DNA of 64,000 bases from the NCBI GenBank assembly GCA_963814355.1, contig CAWFCZ010000011.1, positions 67,950 through 131,949 of the forward strand, given 5' to 3'. This stretch comes from JADGOV01 sp963814355. GTDB taxonomy: Bacteria > Actinomycetota > Actinomycetes > JADGOV01. Numbering within the stretch: the stretch's first letter is position 1; each line of letters begins with the position of its first letter. The notes beneath the pieces are model-generated. The model ran no database searches, was not told the DNA's origin, and worked only from the letters and a program-made list of their open reading frames with translations. Both the position numbers and the translations under genes were made by a program. Below are positions 1-8,138 of the stretch, piece after piece.

Positions 1-1
1 C

Positions 2-211
2 ACGTCGCCGCTCTCGGCGCGGGGTGCTGGTCGCGCCCGCGACGGCCACCTTCGCCGGATCGGCCCCGGCAGCCTCGGCCGCGAGACCCGCTTCGTCGTC
101 GAGCACGCCCCCTGCCCCGTCCTGCTCCTCTGGCCTGGAACGGCACCCGACCTCCACTCTGCCGCCGCCAGCTACGCCCGGGCACCGTCCGCCACCCTGG
201 CCCGGCCCTAA
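2..211 (+). CDS. Universal stress protein, C-terminal fragment (cut by window start)
   Basis: Only the last 69 codons are in the window, read in the frame beginning at base 2 and ending at a TAA. The translation carries the end of the UspA fold: a GPGSLGRET nucleotide-loop-like stretch followed by HAPCPVLLLW, the typical last strand of universal stress proteins. The family binds ATP or acts as a general stress factor in the cytoplasm. The N-terminal half lies outside, so one- or two-domain architecture cannot be decided. The remaining 30 residues after the last strand are low-complexity and Ala/Pro-rich. Confidence 0.6.
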   Translation, partial: TSPLSARGAGRARDGHLRRIGPGSLGRETRFVVEHAPCPVLLLWPGTAPDLHSAAASYARAPSATLARP

Positions 212-265
212 CCCGACAGCGACAGACCCTGACCCGCCCGCCGAAATCCGCTGACGGGGCCCGAG

Positions 266-670
266 TCAGCCGACCTCAACTCCGGCCAGGCGTAGGACCG
301 CGGTGAGCCCGTCGGGGCTTCCCGGCCAGTGCCGTTCCAGGGCCGCCGGGCCGGCCCGCCGGGCGACGCTGCGCAGCGCGAGGCCGATCACGATGGCGTC
401 GTCGGCGTAGCCGAGGACGGGGATGAAGTCCGGGACCAGGTCGATCGGCATCGCCAGGTAGCCCAGGAGCAGCCACAGCCGGATCCGGACCCCGCGGGGC
501 AGCGTGGGATCACCGGCGAGGCGGCGGAGTAGCCGGAGCACGTCGGGCAGGAGGCGGACCGCCTCCTGAAGGGAGGTCCGCTCGGGGGTGGCCCGCCACA
601 GCACGACGAGGAGCAACATCCAGATCAGCGCCAGGCCACCGCCGATACCGATGGCCAGATGCCACCACAT
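266..670 (-). CDS. DUF1232 (YkvA-like) small membrane protein
   Basis: Encodes 134 residues. A hydrophobic N-terminal helix (WHLAIGIGGGLALIWMLLLV) is followed by the DUF1232 core: PRGVRIRLWLLLGYLAMPID and DLVPDFIPVLGYADD, the diagnostic PIDLVPDFIPxxGxxDD segment. Function of the family is unknown; it is a membrane-associated alpha-helical domain. The ATG at 670 overlaps the TGA of the upstream transporter gene (TGATG), so translation is probably coupled. It is the last gene of the ArsR-led operon starting at 2370. Confidence 0.85.
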   Translation of the reverse strand: MWWHLAIGIGGGLALIWMLLLVVLWRATPERTSLQEAVRLLPDVLRLLRRLAGDPTLPRGVRIRLWLLLGYLAMPIDLVPDFIPVLGYADDAIVIGLALRSVARRAGPAALERHWPGSPDGLTAVLRLAGVEVG

Positions 671-1271
671 CAGTGGCCGGCCATCGCGGTCCGGGCCTCG
701 CGCAGGCCGTAGTAGACGATGACCAGATCGGCGAGTGGGTCGGCCCACCACCAGCCCAGGGCGGCGTTTAGGGCCAGGCCGCTGAGCACGGTGGTGGCGA
801 GGAGTCCGTCGATCAGCGTCACCGGCCTTCGGTCTGCAGCACCGGATTTCCCTGGGCCCGGCCGGTGCGGGCCTTTCCGGCGGCCAGAGCGAACATCACC
901 ACAGCGGTGAGCGCGGTCCAGCCGATGCCCACCCGGCTGTGGTGCGGGCGGAAGCCGACGGCGAGAACGATCACGGATTGCACGGTCAGATAGAGGGCCA
1001 ACGCGGCGAAGGCGATCCCGATCAGCCGCAGCGCGTCGCGTTGGCGAGCGTGCCCGCCGCGGGAGAGCTCCCACAGCACGACCGTGCTGGCCCCGATCTC
1101 GGTGAGGCTGTCCAACCCGCACCCGGCGAGGGCGACCGAGCCGGCCTCGACAGCCGCGACGGCGAGGACGACGATGCCCACCAGGTTCCGCGCCTGTGTC
1201 GCCCGCTGCAGGACCCTGCCCCCTTGGAGCAGGACTGCAGAAGGGCTCCGGCGGCTGGTCTTCAGCAACAC
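670..1271 (-). pseudogene. Second CDF-like cation transporter, frameshifted near 815
   Basis: A polytopic membrane protein of about 200 residues resembling the cation-transporter half-family encoded just upstream. Residues from the GTG at 1271 read well (LRLIGIAFAALALYLTVQSV and following helices) to about 820. The last helix (NAALGWWWADPLADLVIVYY) is in another frame. The 602-nt span needs one extra base to be a whole number of codons, so a single deletion near 815-825 explains it. The start overlaps the end of the upstream gene by 10 nt. GWWWADPLADL resembles the D-x-x-A-D end helix of CDF proteins. It could be a sequencing error rather than true decay. Confidence 0.65.
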
Positions 1272-1999
1272 TCCCGGCCGCGCCAGGCTTCGACGCCCTC
1301 CCAGACGGACCAGCCGGCGATGCCCAAGGCGATGACCGGGTCGACCCAGGAGCCACCGGACCACAAGGCGGTGACGGCCAGGCCGACGAAGACGGCGCCG
1401 GCCTGCGCGGCGCACATCAGGTTCTGGGTGCCCTCACCGGCGGTGGCTTCGGAGCCGAGGCGGGCGCCGAGGCGGCGCTTGGCGACGCCGAGCGCTGGCA
1501 TCACGACCACGCTGGACGCGGTGAGCGCAATGCCGAGCACGGACGCCTGGGGATGGTGGCCGCCGGCGAGGCTCCGGACGGCTTCGATCGTGATGTAGGG
1601 GGCGAGAAGCCAGAAACTGACGGCTACCGCCTTCTGCGCCCGGCGTTCCGCGGTCTGCGAGAACGTCCTCGATCCGGTGAAACGCCACACCACGATCACG
1701 CTGGCCAAGCCTTCGACGGCGCTGCCCAGGGCCCAACCGATGAGGGCGATCGACCCGGCGCCGAAACCGGCGATCAGGCCCACGACGCCCTCGGCGGTCA
1801 TCCACAGCAGCGACGCCCACGCCAGCCAGCGGGCGAGTTGAGCGGCCCGCCGCCACGCCGGATCGCTCGCCCAGCTGTCAACTCTCACTGCCGTCGGCCC
1901 GGTGGGGCAACAGTCGGAGCAACTCCCGGCGTTCAGAGTCTGAGCTGCGCCGTTCGGGTCGGTCATGAGATGCAGGATGACGTTCGGGGGGTCGCTCAC
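1262..1999 (-). CDS. CDF-like cation transporter, ArsR-linked
   Basis: Encodes 245 residues with about five or six membrane helices. A short cytoplasmic N-terminus contains a cysteine cluster (GSCSDCCP) that could bind soft metals. Helices such as GSIALIGWALGSAVEGLASV match the cation diffusion facilitator layout, but the usual HxxxD metal ligands are not obvious, so substrate and coupling are open. The GTG at 1999 overlaps the TGA of the ArsR gene (GTGA) and is the most likely start; nothing upstream looks coding. Context suggests heavy-metal efflux controlled by the repressor in front of it. The downstream paralogue at 670-1271 may be a partner subunit. Confidence 0.7.
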   Translation of the reverse strand: MSDPPNVILHLMTDPNGAAQTLNAGSCSDCCPTGPTAVRVDSWASDPAWRRAAQLARWLAWASLLWMTAEGVVGLIAGFGAGSIALIGWALGSAVEGLASVIVVWRFTGSRTFSQTAERRAQKAVAVSFWLLAPYITIEAVRSLAGGHHPQASVLGIALTASSVVVMPALGVAKRRLGARLGSEATAGEGTQNLMCAAQAGAVFVGLAVTALWSGGSWVDPVIALGIAGWSVWEGVEAWRGRECC

Positions 2000-2370
2000 C
2001 CTGACGCCGCCGTAGCCTGCGCCGGAGCGCCGGTGCCGTACGTGGGGCACAGCGCCACCGCGCTGCCGGTGGCGGCGAGGAGCTGTTCGGCGGCAGCCAG
2101 GACCGTGAGCAGGTCCGGCTGGGTCAAGCGGTAGAACGACTGGCGCCCCACCGGGCGGCTCGTCACCAGCCGGCAGTCGGCGAGGCAGGCGAGGTGCCCG
2201 CTGATGGTCGACTGTGCGAGAGACAGCGAACGGGTCAGATCCACAACCCGCCGCTCACCTCCGGCCAGCTCATGCACGATCGCCAGCCGGGTCGGATCAC
2301 CGAGACTGCGGAACAGGGCCACGGCAGGGCCGAGGTCGACCGGAGCCGGATCCGAACCTATCATCGTCAT
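1996..2370 (-). CDS. ArsR/SmtB-family metal-responsive repressor
   Basis: A 124-residue winged-helix repressor. FRSLGDPTRLAIVHELAGGE is the standard ArsR entry helix and SLAQSTISGHLACLADCRLV the recognition helix-turn-helix, followed by the wing (GRQSFYRL). Cysteines after the recognition helix and a C-terminal LCPTYG are candidate metal ligands. The ATG at 2370 is preferred because it lies inside a perfect inverted repeat and is followed at once by family-typical sequence; a second ATG at 2364 is possible. The gene overlaps the downstream transporter by 4 nt. It probably represses its own operon (ArsR, two transporters, DUF1232) until metal is bound. Confidence 0.88.
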   Translation of the reverse strand: MTMIGSDPAPVDLGPAVALFRSLGDPTRLAIVHELAGGERRVVDLTRSLSLAQSTISGHLACLADCRLVTSRPVGRQSFYRLTQPDLLTVLAAAEQLLAATGSAVALCPTYGTGAPAQATAASG

Positions 2371-2382
2371 AAGCCGATGATA
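2359..2382. promoter_or_regulatory. Inverted repeat over the ArsR start codon, probable operator
   Basis: Perfect 8-bp arms (TATCATCG and its complement) separated by 8 nt. The ATG of the ArsR gene at 2370 lies in the spacer. This spacing and AT-rich composition in a GC-rich region fit an ArsR operator. A start codon inside the operator suggests a leaderless or very short-leader transcript blocked by repressor binding. Confidence 0.6.
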
Positions 2383-2407
2383 GACCGTGGGCTGTGAAGT
2401 ATTACCG

Positions 2408-3829
2408 TCAGCCTCCGAGGAACCGTCCACCCGTGCGGGCACCCCGGCCAGGGGAGCGGAGTACCCCGGCGAACCTGCGCTGGTCACGGCTTCCGTACGG
2501 TTTGGCGAGCCCGTAGGGGACGTGTGCGTTACACGCAGGCGCTCGGAACGCGGTGAGTCGGCCGTAGCTGGTGACGAGCAGGCTGTCGCGGACGACGGAG
2601 ATGCGCCCGTCGGTTTGGGTGGTGTCGACTAGGCCGAGGTCGGCGAGGCGGGTGCCGTCGCGTCCGTCGAGCATGAGCAGACGGGCCGGGGTGAGTGCCG
2701 ACCGGGGGTTGTTGACCAAGGCGAGGAGGCTGCCGGCGGTGACGACCCCGCCGGTGACGCCGGAAGGCAGTGGTATCCGGCGGAGGAGCCGCCCGCTGGC
2801 GGCGTCGGCTTCGGTCAGCCGGCCGAAACCGGCATAGAGCACACCGTTGTCGACGGTCGGCCCGAAGGCGGCGGTGGCAGCGGCGTTAGCCGGCCAACGA
2901 CCGATCGGGATGCACCAGCGGCGGCCGCCGGTGGTGGCGTCGTAGGCGCAGGCCGTGCCGTGGTCGGGGTCGGTTCCGATGACCGCCCCGCGGTATCCGA
3001 GGAGGTCGCCGGGATAGCTGAAGTTGACCGGGACCGGCCGGTGCCACAGCAACCGGCCGGTGGCCGCATCGAGGGTGTCCAGGCAGCGGCCGGTGGCGCA
3101 GCCGGCGCCCGCGGTCGCTAGTCCGGTGCTGACCAGCCGGCCGGCGGACAGGGTGAACGGGCCGGGGAGTTGCAGCGGGAGGGCTCGCCGCCACCGCACG
3201 CGCCCGGTTCCCACCTCGACCGCGTACGCGGTCGCCTCCGCGTCCCCAGCCGGTCCACCTTGGGTCGCGATATAGGCGGTGCCGCCGTCGACGGTCGGCG
3301 GCTCAACGGTCACGGCGGGAATCGGCAGCCGCCACAGCAGCCGCCCATCCGCGGCCCGGTAGCCGGACAGGGCGGTACCCCGGCGGCCCTCGTCGTTGGC
3401 GCCGTTGACCACGACGACGCCCTGGGAAACCGCCGGGCGGGCGTAGACAAAGGAATCACCCGCGGCCCGCATCGGTGTCTGCCATTTCAGTCGTCCGGTC
3501 CGCAGGTCCAAAGCTCGGACGGCAGCCGGCGTCCGCGGCGGGGCAGGATTGTTGGTGCCGCCGGCGACGTAGACGGTGCCGTCCTGGACCGCGGCCTCCA
3601 GCCCGTGCCCGTCCAGGCCGGCGCGGCCCGGGATGTAACGCCACCTTGGCCGCAGCGTGGCCGCGTGGACGCCGAGGCCCGACCCGTCGTAGCGGTGCGC
3701 GGCGCCACCGCCGAACTGCGTCCAACCGGCAACCGAGCTCGCATCGAGACCGACGCCACTGGCCGGCCGCGCCACCGGAAGCAGGACAACCACCAAGACC
3801 CCAAGCAGACACCGTCGCCGTGCTCGCAC
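2408..3829 (-). CDS. Secreted PQQ/WD-type beta-propeller protein
   Basis: About 473 residues. A signal peptide (RRRCLLGVLVVVLLPVARPA) precedes repeated blades with the PQQ-enzyme pattern: AVQDGTVYVAGG, RALDLRTGRLKWQ, YRAADGRLLWRLP, YAVEVGTGRVRWRRA, DAATGRLLWHRP, YDATTGGRRWC. These are eight-bladed propeller units with the Asp-x-x-Thr-Gly-x-x-x-Trp signature. Catalytic PQQ ligands are not evident, so it is more likely a binding or scaffolding propeller outside the cell. No ATG fits; GTG at 3829 with a G-rich sequence 8 nt upstream is the best start, TTG at 3835 the alternative. It sits between two metal-efflux operons and may belong to either. Confidence 0.75.
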   Translation of the reverse strand: MRARRRCLLGVLVVVLLPVARPASGVGLDASSVAGWTQFGGGAAHRYDGSGLGVHAATLRPRWRYIPGRAGLDGHGLEAAVQDGTVYVAGGTNNPAPPRTPAAVRALDLRTGRLKWQTPMRAAGDSFVYARPAVSQGVVVVNGANDEGRRGTALSGYRAADGRLLWRLPIPAVTVEPPTVDGGTAYIATQGGPAGDAEATAYAVEVGTGRVRWRRALPLQLPGPFTLSAGRLVSTGLATAGAGCATGRCLDTLDAATGRLLWHRPVPVNFSYPGDLLGYRGAVIGTDPDHGTACAYDATTGGRRWCIPIGRWPANAAATAAFGPTVDNGVLYAGFGRLTEADAASGRLLRRIPLPSGVTGGVVTAGSLLALVNNPRSALTPARLLMLDGRDGTRLADLGLVDTTQTDGRISVVRDSLLVTSYGRLTAFRAPACNAHVPYGLAKPYGSRDQRRFAGVLRSPGRGARTGGRFLGG

Positions 3830-3954
3830 GCCCAACCCCCAAACGCGAAGCCCCGTGGCCAGCGGTGATAATGCTATTAGGCCGATATCATCGCCATGTG
3901 TCAATATGAGGAGATTTAGTAGATCGTCGCCGGCGCGGCGGCGGCCGGGGGCGG
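3830..3954. promoter_or_regulatory. AT-rich promoter region of the propeller gene
   Basis: This 125-nt gap contains the only AT-rich stretch nearby (about 3866-3925), with a near-palindromic CGATATCATCG at 3883-3893. Its ATCATCG half resembles an arm of the ArsR operator at 2359. A metal-regulated promoter for the propeller gene is plausible but not demonstrated. Confidence 0.3.
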
Positions 3955-4938
3955 TCACGGGTGGGCTCCGCCCTCGTGGGCGGTGTGGCTGGCCGGTTCC
4001 AGTTGGAAGGTGGAGTGCTCGACGCTGAAATGCCCTAAGAGGCAGTCCTGCAGCCGGTCGAGAAGCTGGGGGGCGTGCCCGTCGTGGAAGCAGGAGTCGT
4101 CCAGCACGATGTGCGCGGACAGCGCCGGCAGGTCGGAGGTCACCGTCCACACGTGCAGGTCATGCACGTCCAGGACGTGCGGTGTTTCCCGCAGGTGGAT
4201 CAGCAGGTCGGGCAGGTCGACACCGGCCGGTGCTCCTTCCAGCAGGACATGGCCGGACGCGCGGAGCAGCCCCCACGCCGCCCGCAGCATCAACCCGACG
4301 ACGACCAGCGACGCGAGCGGATCGGCCCGGGTGAACCCAGTGGTGACGATGACCACACCGGCGATGAAGGTGGCGATGAAGGCGTAGGCGTCGGTGAGGA
4401 TGTGCTGGAACGCGCCCTCGACGTTCAGGCTGGACCGGTTCGCCTTCGCCAGCACCCAGCTCGCCGTCAGGTTGACCACGATGCCCAGCGCTGCGACCGC
4501 GATCACCGCACCGCCGGCCACCGCCGGCGGGTGCAGCAGCCGGCGGATCGCCTCGTAACCGACCAGCAGCGCGACCGCGAGCAGTGTCACCCCGTTGATC
4601 GCGGCGGAGAGGATCTCCGCGCGTTTCAAACCGAAGGTCCACACCCCGGCCGCGGGCCGGCCGGCGAGGCGCAACGCCCACAGCGACCCGGCCAAGGCGC
4701 CGGCGTCGGTGAGCATGTGCCCGGCGTCGGCGAGCAGCGCCAGCGAGCCGGAGGCGACCGCGACGACCACCTCGGCAACCATGAACCCGACGATCAACCC
4801 CAGCGCCACCGCCAGATACCGGGCGTCGGTGTTCACCGTTACCCCATGCGCGTGACCCTCCTGCCCATGACCCTGATCCGGGTGACCCTCGCGCGCCCCA
4901 TGGCCGTGAGCGTCCGCACCGCCGGGGTTGCCCGTCAC
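3955..4938 (-). CDS. CzcD-type CDF zinc/cadmium efflux transporter
   Basis: A 327-residue cation diffusion facilitator that exchanges cytoplasmic Zn/Cd/Co for protons. The N-terminus is His-rich (AHGHGAREGHPDQGHGQEGH). The six-helix domain shows LLADAGHMLTDAGAL, the HxxxD metal site of helix II, and FQHILTDAYAFIATFI, the matching HxxxD site of helix V. The C-terminal cytoplasmic domain has VHDLHVWTVTSDLPALSAHI, the conserved HDLHVW motif. The tail is again His-rich. The start is GTG at 4938, overlapping the stop of the upstream ArsR gene (GTGA), so the two genes form a regulator-exporter pair. All key residues are present and the protein looks functional. Confidence 0.93.
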   Translation of the reverse strand: MTGNPGGADAHGHGAREGHPDQGHGQEGHAHGVTVNTDARYLAVALGLIVGFMVAEVVVAVASGSLALLADAGHMLTDAGALAGSLWALRLAGRPAAGVWTFGLKRAEILSAAINGVTLLAVALLVGYEAIRRLLHPPAVAGGAVIAVAALGIVVNLTASWVLAKANRSSLNVEGAFQHILTDAYAFIATFIAGVVIVTTGFTRADPLASLVVVGLMLRAAWGLLRASGHVLLEGAPAGVDLPDLLIHLRETPHVLDVHDLHVWTVTSDLPALSAHIVLDDSCFHDGHAPQLLDRLQDCLLGHFSVEHSTFQLEPASHTAHEGGAHP

Positions 4939-5351
4939 GCCTCGACCTCGCCGCGTTCGACGTGGATCGCGCTGGTGTGCCCGCCGTGCGCGACGGCGGT
5001 CTCCACCAGCAGCCGAACGTGCGCGTCGGCCAGGCGGTAGTACGCCATCCGGGCGGCCCGGCGGACCTGCACGACCCGGTGCGCGCGGAGCAGCCGCAGC
5101 GCGTGGCTGACCGTGGACTCCGCGATCCCGGTCGAGGCGGCCAAGTCGCAGACGCACATCTCCCCGGCCTCGGACAGGGCGAGGAGCAGCTTCAACCGGG
5201 TCGGGTCACCGAGCAAGCCCAGCACGTCGGCAAGTTCATCCACCGCCTCCTCCGCCGGCAGCGCGGCCCGGACTATCGCCACCTTCGCCGCGTCGACCAT
5301 CCGGACCCCGCAGGCGTCCAGCACCGCCACGCCGCGCTCGTCCACCGGCAC
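4935..5351 (-). CDS. ArsR/SmtB zinc/cadmium sensor for the CzcD gene
   Basis: Encodes 138 residues. GLLGDPTRLKLLLALSEAGE and STGIAESTVSHALRLLRAHR are the ArsR core and recognition helix. Two metal sites are visible: a CVC pair at the alpha-3 position (MCVCDL) and, in the last helix, an Asp-x-His followed 11 and 14 residues later by His and His (DAH then HGGH), which is the spacing of the alpha-5 zinc site of SmtB/CzrA/NmtR. The protein should therefore release DNA on binding Zn, Cd or a similar ion. GTG at 5351 or 5345 is the start; AGGGG precedes both. The operator-like repeat at 5363 lies directly upstream. Confidence 0.9.
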   Translation of the reverse strand: MPVDERGVAVLDACGVRMVDAAKVAIVRAALPAEEAVDELADVLGLLGDPTRLKLLLALSEAGEMCVCDLAASTGIAESTVSHALRLLRAHRVVQVRRAARMAYYRLADAHVRLLVETAVAHGGHTSAIHVERGEVEA

Positions 5352-5362
5352 GCCCCTAACGT

Positions 5363-5378
5363 CTGTATAAATATTCAG
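5363..5378. promoter_or_regulatory. ArsR-box upstream of the zinc sensor
   Basis: A 16-nt imperfect palindrome, CTGTATAAATATTCAG, AT-rich in a GC-rich surrounding and 12 nt upstream of the GTG at 5351. The minus-strand core TGAATA-TT-TATACA resembles the 12-2-12 type sites bound by SmtB/CzrA-like repressors. Confidence 0.55.
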
Positions 5379-5399
5379 ATGGTACTGTACCGTGCCACC

Positions 5400-5979
5400 G
5401 TCGACACCGCCAGCCGACCAGCCCTTCAACTGATCCCCGGGCCGCCGACCGTGACAGCCACCAGCGCCCGGGCCGCGGTCCTCATCGCGTTCCCGGTAGC
5501 CGCGCCGCACGCCGGGTCCGCGCTGGCCGCGTTCCGCCGGGCCCGGGCCGAAGTGACCAGCGGGGTCAGCTTTTCGCCGCCGCCGCGGTCTTCGCCGCGT
5601 CGGCTGTGAGGTGCTCCCCGACCTGCGCGGCGAGGGACACCTGCCTGCCGTGGTCGCCGGCTTCCCCGCCGGCATGCGCGCCGCTGTCCCTCGGCGCGCA
5701 TAACCGCCGAATTGGAGACCGCCACCAGCAACGCCGGCCCCGGAGAGGCGGGGAAGTTGCCGCTTGGGCTGCTCGCCGCGGTCTGGCATCGACCGTCCCC
5801 CGTCCGCGCCGCGGCCGCGACATGCCCACCCGCCGCCCCCTCCTGCCAGTCATCAAAGCGGCGTCGTCGAAACACGCGTTCGCCGGCCGAGTGCTCCATG
5901 GCGGCGGCTGTCAAGCTCGGGCTGACCCGCCGGCAAAGAGCCAAAGCGACCACCGGCCAGGCTGGTTTGGGAATAGGAG
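5400..5979. other. No recognisable gene; possibly decayed coding sequence
   Basis: Reading frames exist on both strands but none gives a recognisable domain. Short stretches on the minus strand (for example AAQVGEHLTADAAKTAAAAK near 5570-5640) look protein-like and are in different frames, as expected of an eroded gene. No hairpin or repeat stands out. Confidence 0.4.
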
Positions 5980-6056
5980 CTACTCCCCGGCGGGGAAGTT
6001 GTAGGCGTCTGGGATGGTGACCGGGGCGCCGGGAGGGCCGTACACAAGGGCAATTT
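5980..6056 (-). pseudogene. Displaced C-terminal end of the IS-interrupted gene
   Basis: Read on the minus strand, this piece gives LVYGPPGAPVTIPDAYNF and a TAG at 5982-5980, continuing exactly the protein interrupted at 8130. Joining 8721-8130 to 6047-5980 through one copy of the 9-bp duplication restores a 660-nt frame (219 codons plus stop). The fragment itself has no start codon. Confidence 0.85.
6048..6056. repeat. Target-site duplication, left copy
   Basis: The sequence GGGCAATTT directly abuts the left terminal repeat of the ISKra4 element and is repeated exactly at 8130-8138. Confidence 0.9.
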
Positions 6057-6143
6057 GGGTGCGGCTCCGCTGGAGTGACGTAGCAGTGGGTGGTTTGTGC
6101 AGTTCGCCCTGATGCTGACGCCTGTTGGTCGGGGGTGTGACGG

Positions 6144-6539
6144 CTATGGCCGGTTCTTGGGCCGCCGGTGGTGCCCTTCGGCTTGTTCCAGCGCGTGCAG
6201 GGAGGCGATCTCCAGTTTGGCGGCGAGGTCTTTGAGCCGCCGCGCGTTGTCGAACCAGGGCTGGTAGCGGGCCAGCTGTTGTGGGCTGAGGTAGCGGCTG
6301 ACGGTTTTACCGGCCACGGTGCGGGTCCACTGGATGTAGGGGCCGTGCAGGGCGGGTGGGTCGCCTTGGCAGGCGCACCGCCGTTTGCCGCAGCGCATGT
6401 AGCGGACGGCGACGCTGCCGGGTAGCAGCCCGTCGATGTCGGCGAGTTCGGCGGCCAGCGCCGTTCGGGTGGCCTGGAAGGGCAGCTTCGGCGTGTCGGC
6501 GTCCATTGCGCTCCTGTGCTGGCTCGCGGTCCGCATCAT
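6144..6539 (-). CDS. DUF6788 accessory protein of the IS element
   Basis: A 131-residue protein with the DUF6788 signature: a cysteine-rich patch (MRCGKRRCACQGDP) followed by HGPYIQWTRTVAGKT and a basic helical tail ending KNRP. The family commonly sits beside ISKra4-type transposases; its role is unknown, though the Cys/basic pattern suggests nucleic-acid or zinc binding. It is divergent from the transposase, with 56 nt between the starts at 6539 and 6596, so the two share a promoter region. An internal ATG at 6506 is an alternative start. Confidence 0.8.
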   Translation of the reverse strand: MMRTASQHRSAMDADTPKLPFQATRTALAAELADIDGLLPGSVAVRYMRCGKRRCACQGDPPALHGPYIQWTRTVAGKTVSRYLSPQQLARYQPWFDNARRLKDLAAKLEIASLHALEQAEGHHRRPKNRP

Positions 6540-6595
6540 GCCTCTCAGTGATCTTACGGCGCCGAAGCCGTAGGGCGCTGGGAAGGGAGACTCCG

Positions 6596-8104
6596 ATGTC
6601 CGAGACCGCGCAGCCCCCCGACACGTTCACCGCCAGCCGGGCGGCTTTCGCCGAGCTGGTGGCCTTCGCCGGCGGCCCGCAGGCCGTCGCCCTGGACCAT
6701 GCGGCGTTGGAGGAGCAGCTGAGCGCTCGGGGCCGGGAGCTGCTGCGTCAGCTCTATCAGGATCACCTGGAGCTGCGCGCCGACCGGGAGGTGCGGCTGG
6801 GTTCGGTCACCGACGCGGCCGGGGTCGCGCACCGGCGCGTCGAGTCGGACCATGAGCGCACCCTGGCCACGGTCTTCGGGGAGGTGAGTGTGCGCCGGTG
6901 CGCCTACCGCGCGTTGGGGGCGGCGAACCTGCACCCCGCGGACGCGGCGCTGAACCTGCCGGCGGAGAAGCACTCCCACGGGCTGCGTCGCCTCGCCGCG
7001 ACCGAGGCGACCCGCGGCTCGTTCGCCGAGGCGGGTGCCGCGGCGGGTCGAACCACCGGGACGGCGCTGGGTAAGCGTCAGGTCGAGCAGCTCACCGTGC
7101 GCGCCGCCGCCGACGTCGCCGCCTTCTACACCACCCACCGTCGCCCGCCCCCGGGCGAGGAGGACCAACTGCTCGTGCTGCAGGTGGACGGTAAAGGCAT
7201 CGTGATGCGCCCCGACGCGCTGCGCCCAGCGACCGCGAAAGCCGCCGAAACGGCCAGCCCGAAGCTGGCCAGCCGGCTGTCGAAAGGGGAGAAGCGCTAC
7301 CGCAAACGGATCGCCGAGGTCGGCGCGGTCACCGACGTCACCCCGGCCGTGCGCACAGTCGCGGACATCCTGCCCGCCACCGACGCCGAACGGGAGAACG
7401 TGACCGACCGCCCCACCGCGACCGGCAAATGGCTGACCGCCAGCGTCGTGGAAGACGCCGCGACCGTCGTCGCCGCCACCTTCGACGAGGCGAGTCGCCG
7501 TGACCCCGACCACGCCCGCACCTGGGTCGCGCTCGTCGACGGGGCGAACCACCAGATCGAGCGGATCAGCGCCGAAGCGACTGCCCGCCGGGTGCGCGTG
7601 CACATCCTCATCGACATCGTCCACGTCGTCGAATACCTGTGGAAGGCGACCTGGTGCCTCCACGCCGAAGGCGACCCAGCCGCCGAAGCCTGGGTGCACG
7701 ACAAGGCCCGCGACGTCCTCGCCGGCAAGGCCCGCACCGTCGCCGCCACCATCCGGCGCACCGCCACCACCCGAGGGCTACCCGACACCGCGCGCAAAGG
7801 CGCCGACGACGCGGCCCGCTACCTGACCAACAAGGCGCCCTACCTCAACTACCCGACCGCGCTCGCCAACGGCTGGCCGATCGCCACCGGCGTCATCGAA
7901 GGCGCCTGCCGATTCCTGGTGGCAGACCGGCTCGACATCACCGGAGCCCGATGGGGACTCGACGGCGCAGAAGCCGTCCTGCAACTACGCGCGGTACGCG
8001 CCAACGGCGACTTCGAGGACTACTGGACCTTCCATCAAACCCAAGAACGACATCGGGTCCACACCGCACGCTACGCCGACAACGTCATCCCCCTCGCGGC
8101 GTGA
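6596..8104 (+). CDS. ISKra4-family transposase
   Basis: Encodes 502 residues from an ATG with a strong upstream GGAAGGGAGA. The middle contains VLQVDGKGIVMRPDALRPAT, the ISKra4 transposase signature around the first catalytic Asp. It is followed by VALVDGANHQ, a second acidic strand, LIDIVHVVEYLWKA, and the C-terminal GWPIATGVIEGACRFLVADR and ITGARWGLDGAEAVLQLRA, with the last catalytic Glu. The fold is a RNase H-like DDE enzyme that cuts and joins IS ends. Length and motifs are those of a full-length protein, and no frameshift is present. The stop at 8104 is just inside the right terminal repeat. Confidence 0.95.
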   Translation: MSETAQPPDTFTASRAAFAELVAFAGGPQAVALDHAALEEQLSARGRELLRQLYQDHLELRADREVRLGSVTDAAGVAHRRVESDHERTLATVFGEVSVRRCAYRALGAANLHPADAALNLPAEKHSHGLRRLAATEATRGSFAEAGAAAGRTTGTALGKRQVEQLTVRAAADVAAFYTTHRRPPPGEEDQLLVLQVDGKGIVMRPDALRPATAKAAETASPKLASRLSKGEKRYRKRIAEVGAVTDVTPAVRTVADILPATDAERENVTDRPTATGKWLTASVVEDAATVVAATFDEASRRDPDHARTWVALVDGANHQIERISAEATARRVRVHILIDIVHVVEYLWKATWCLHAEGDPAAEAWVHDKARDVLAGKARTVAATIRRTATTRGLPDTARKGADDAARYLTNKAPYLNYPTALANGWPIATGVIEGACRFLVADRLDITGARWGLDGAEAVLQLRAVRANGDFEDYWTFHQTQERHRVHTARYADNVIPLAA

Positions 8105-8129
8105 CCGTCACTCCAGAAGAGCCGCACCC

Positions 8130-8138
8130 GGGCAATTT
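8130..8138. repeat. Target-site duplication, right copy
   Basis: GGGCAATTT immediately follows the right terminal repeat of the ISKra4 element and matches the copy at 6048-6056. It reads in frame as part of the interrupted protein (codons for E-I-A). Confidence 0.9.

Larger units (their letters stand above)
6057..8129 (+). mobile_element. Complete ISKra4-family insertion sequence (2,073 bp)
   Basis: The ends are 24-bp inverted repeats at 6057-6080 and 8106-8129 that match at 22 of 24 positions, beginning GGGTGCGGCTC. A 9-bp direct duplication (GGGCAATTT) flanks them. Inside are a 502-residue ISKra4-type transposase on the plus strand and a small DUF6788 gene on the minus strand. All parts are intact, so the insertion is probably recent and the element may still move. 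It lies inside the gene for a secreted protein (8721 to 5980). Confidence 0.93.

Noticed and set aside
3830..4150. N-terminal extension of the propeller protein to 4150
   Set aside because: Overlaps the CzcD gene end and an AT-rich promoter, and the signal peptide starts near 3829.
5426..5953. Open frames between the zinc sensor and the IS
   Set aside because: Protein-like patches change frame and no family is recognised; treated as eroded sequence.
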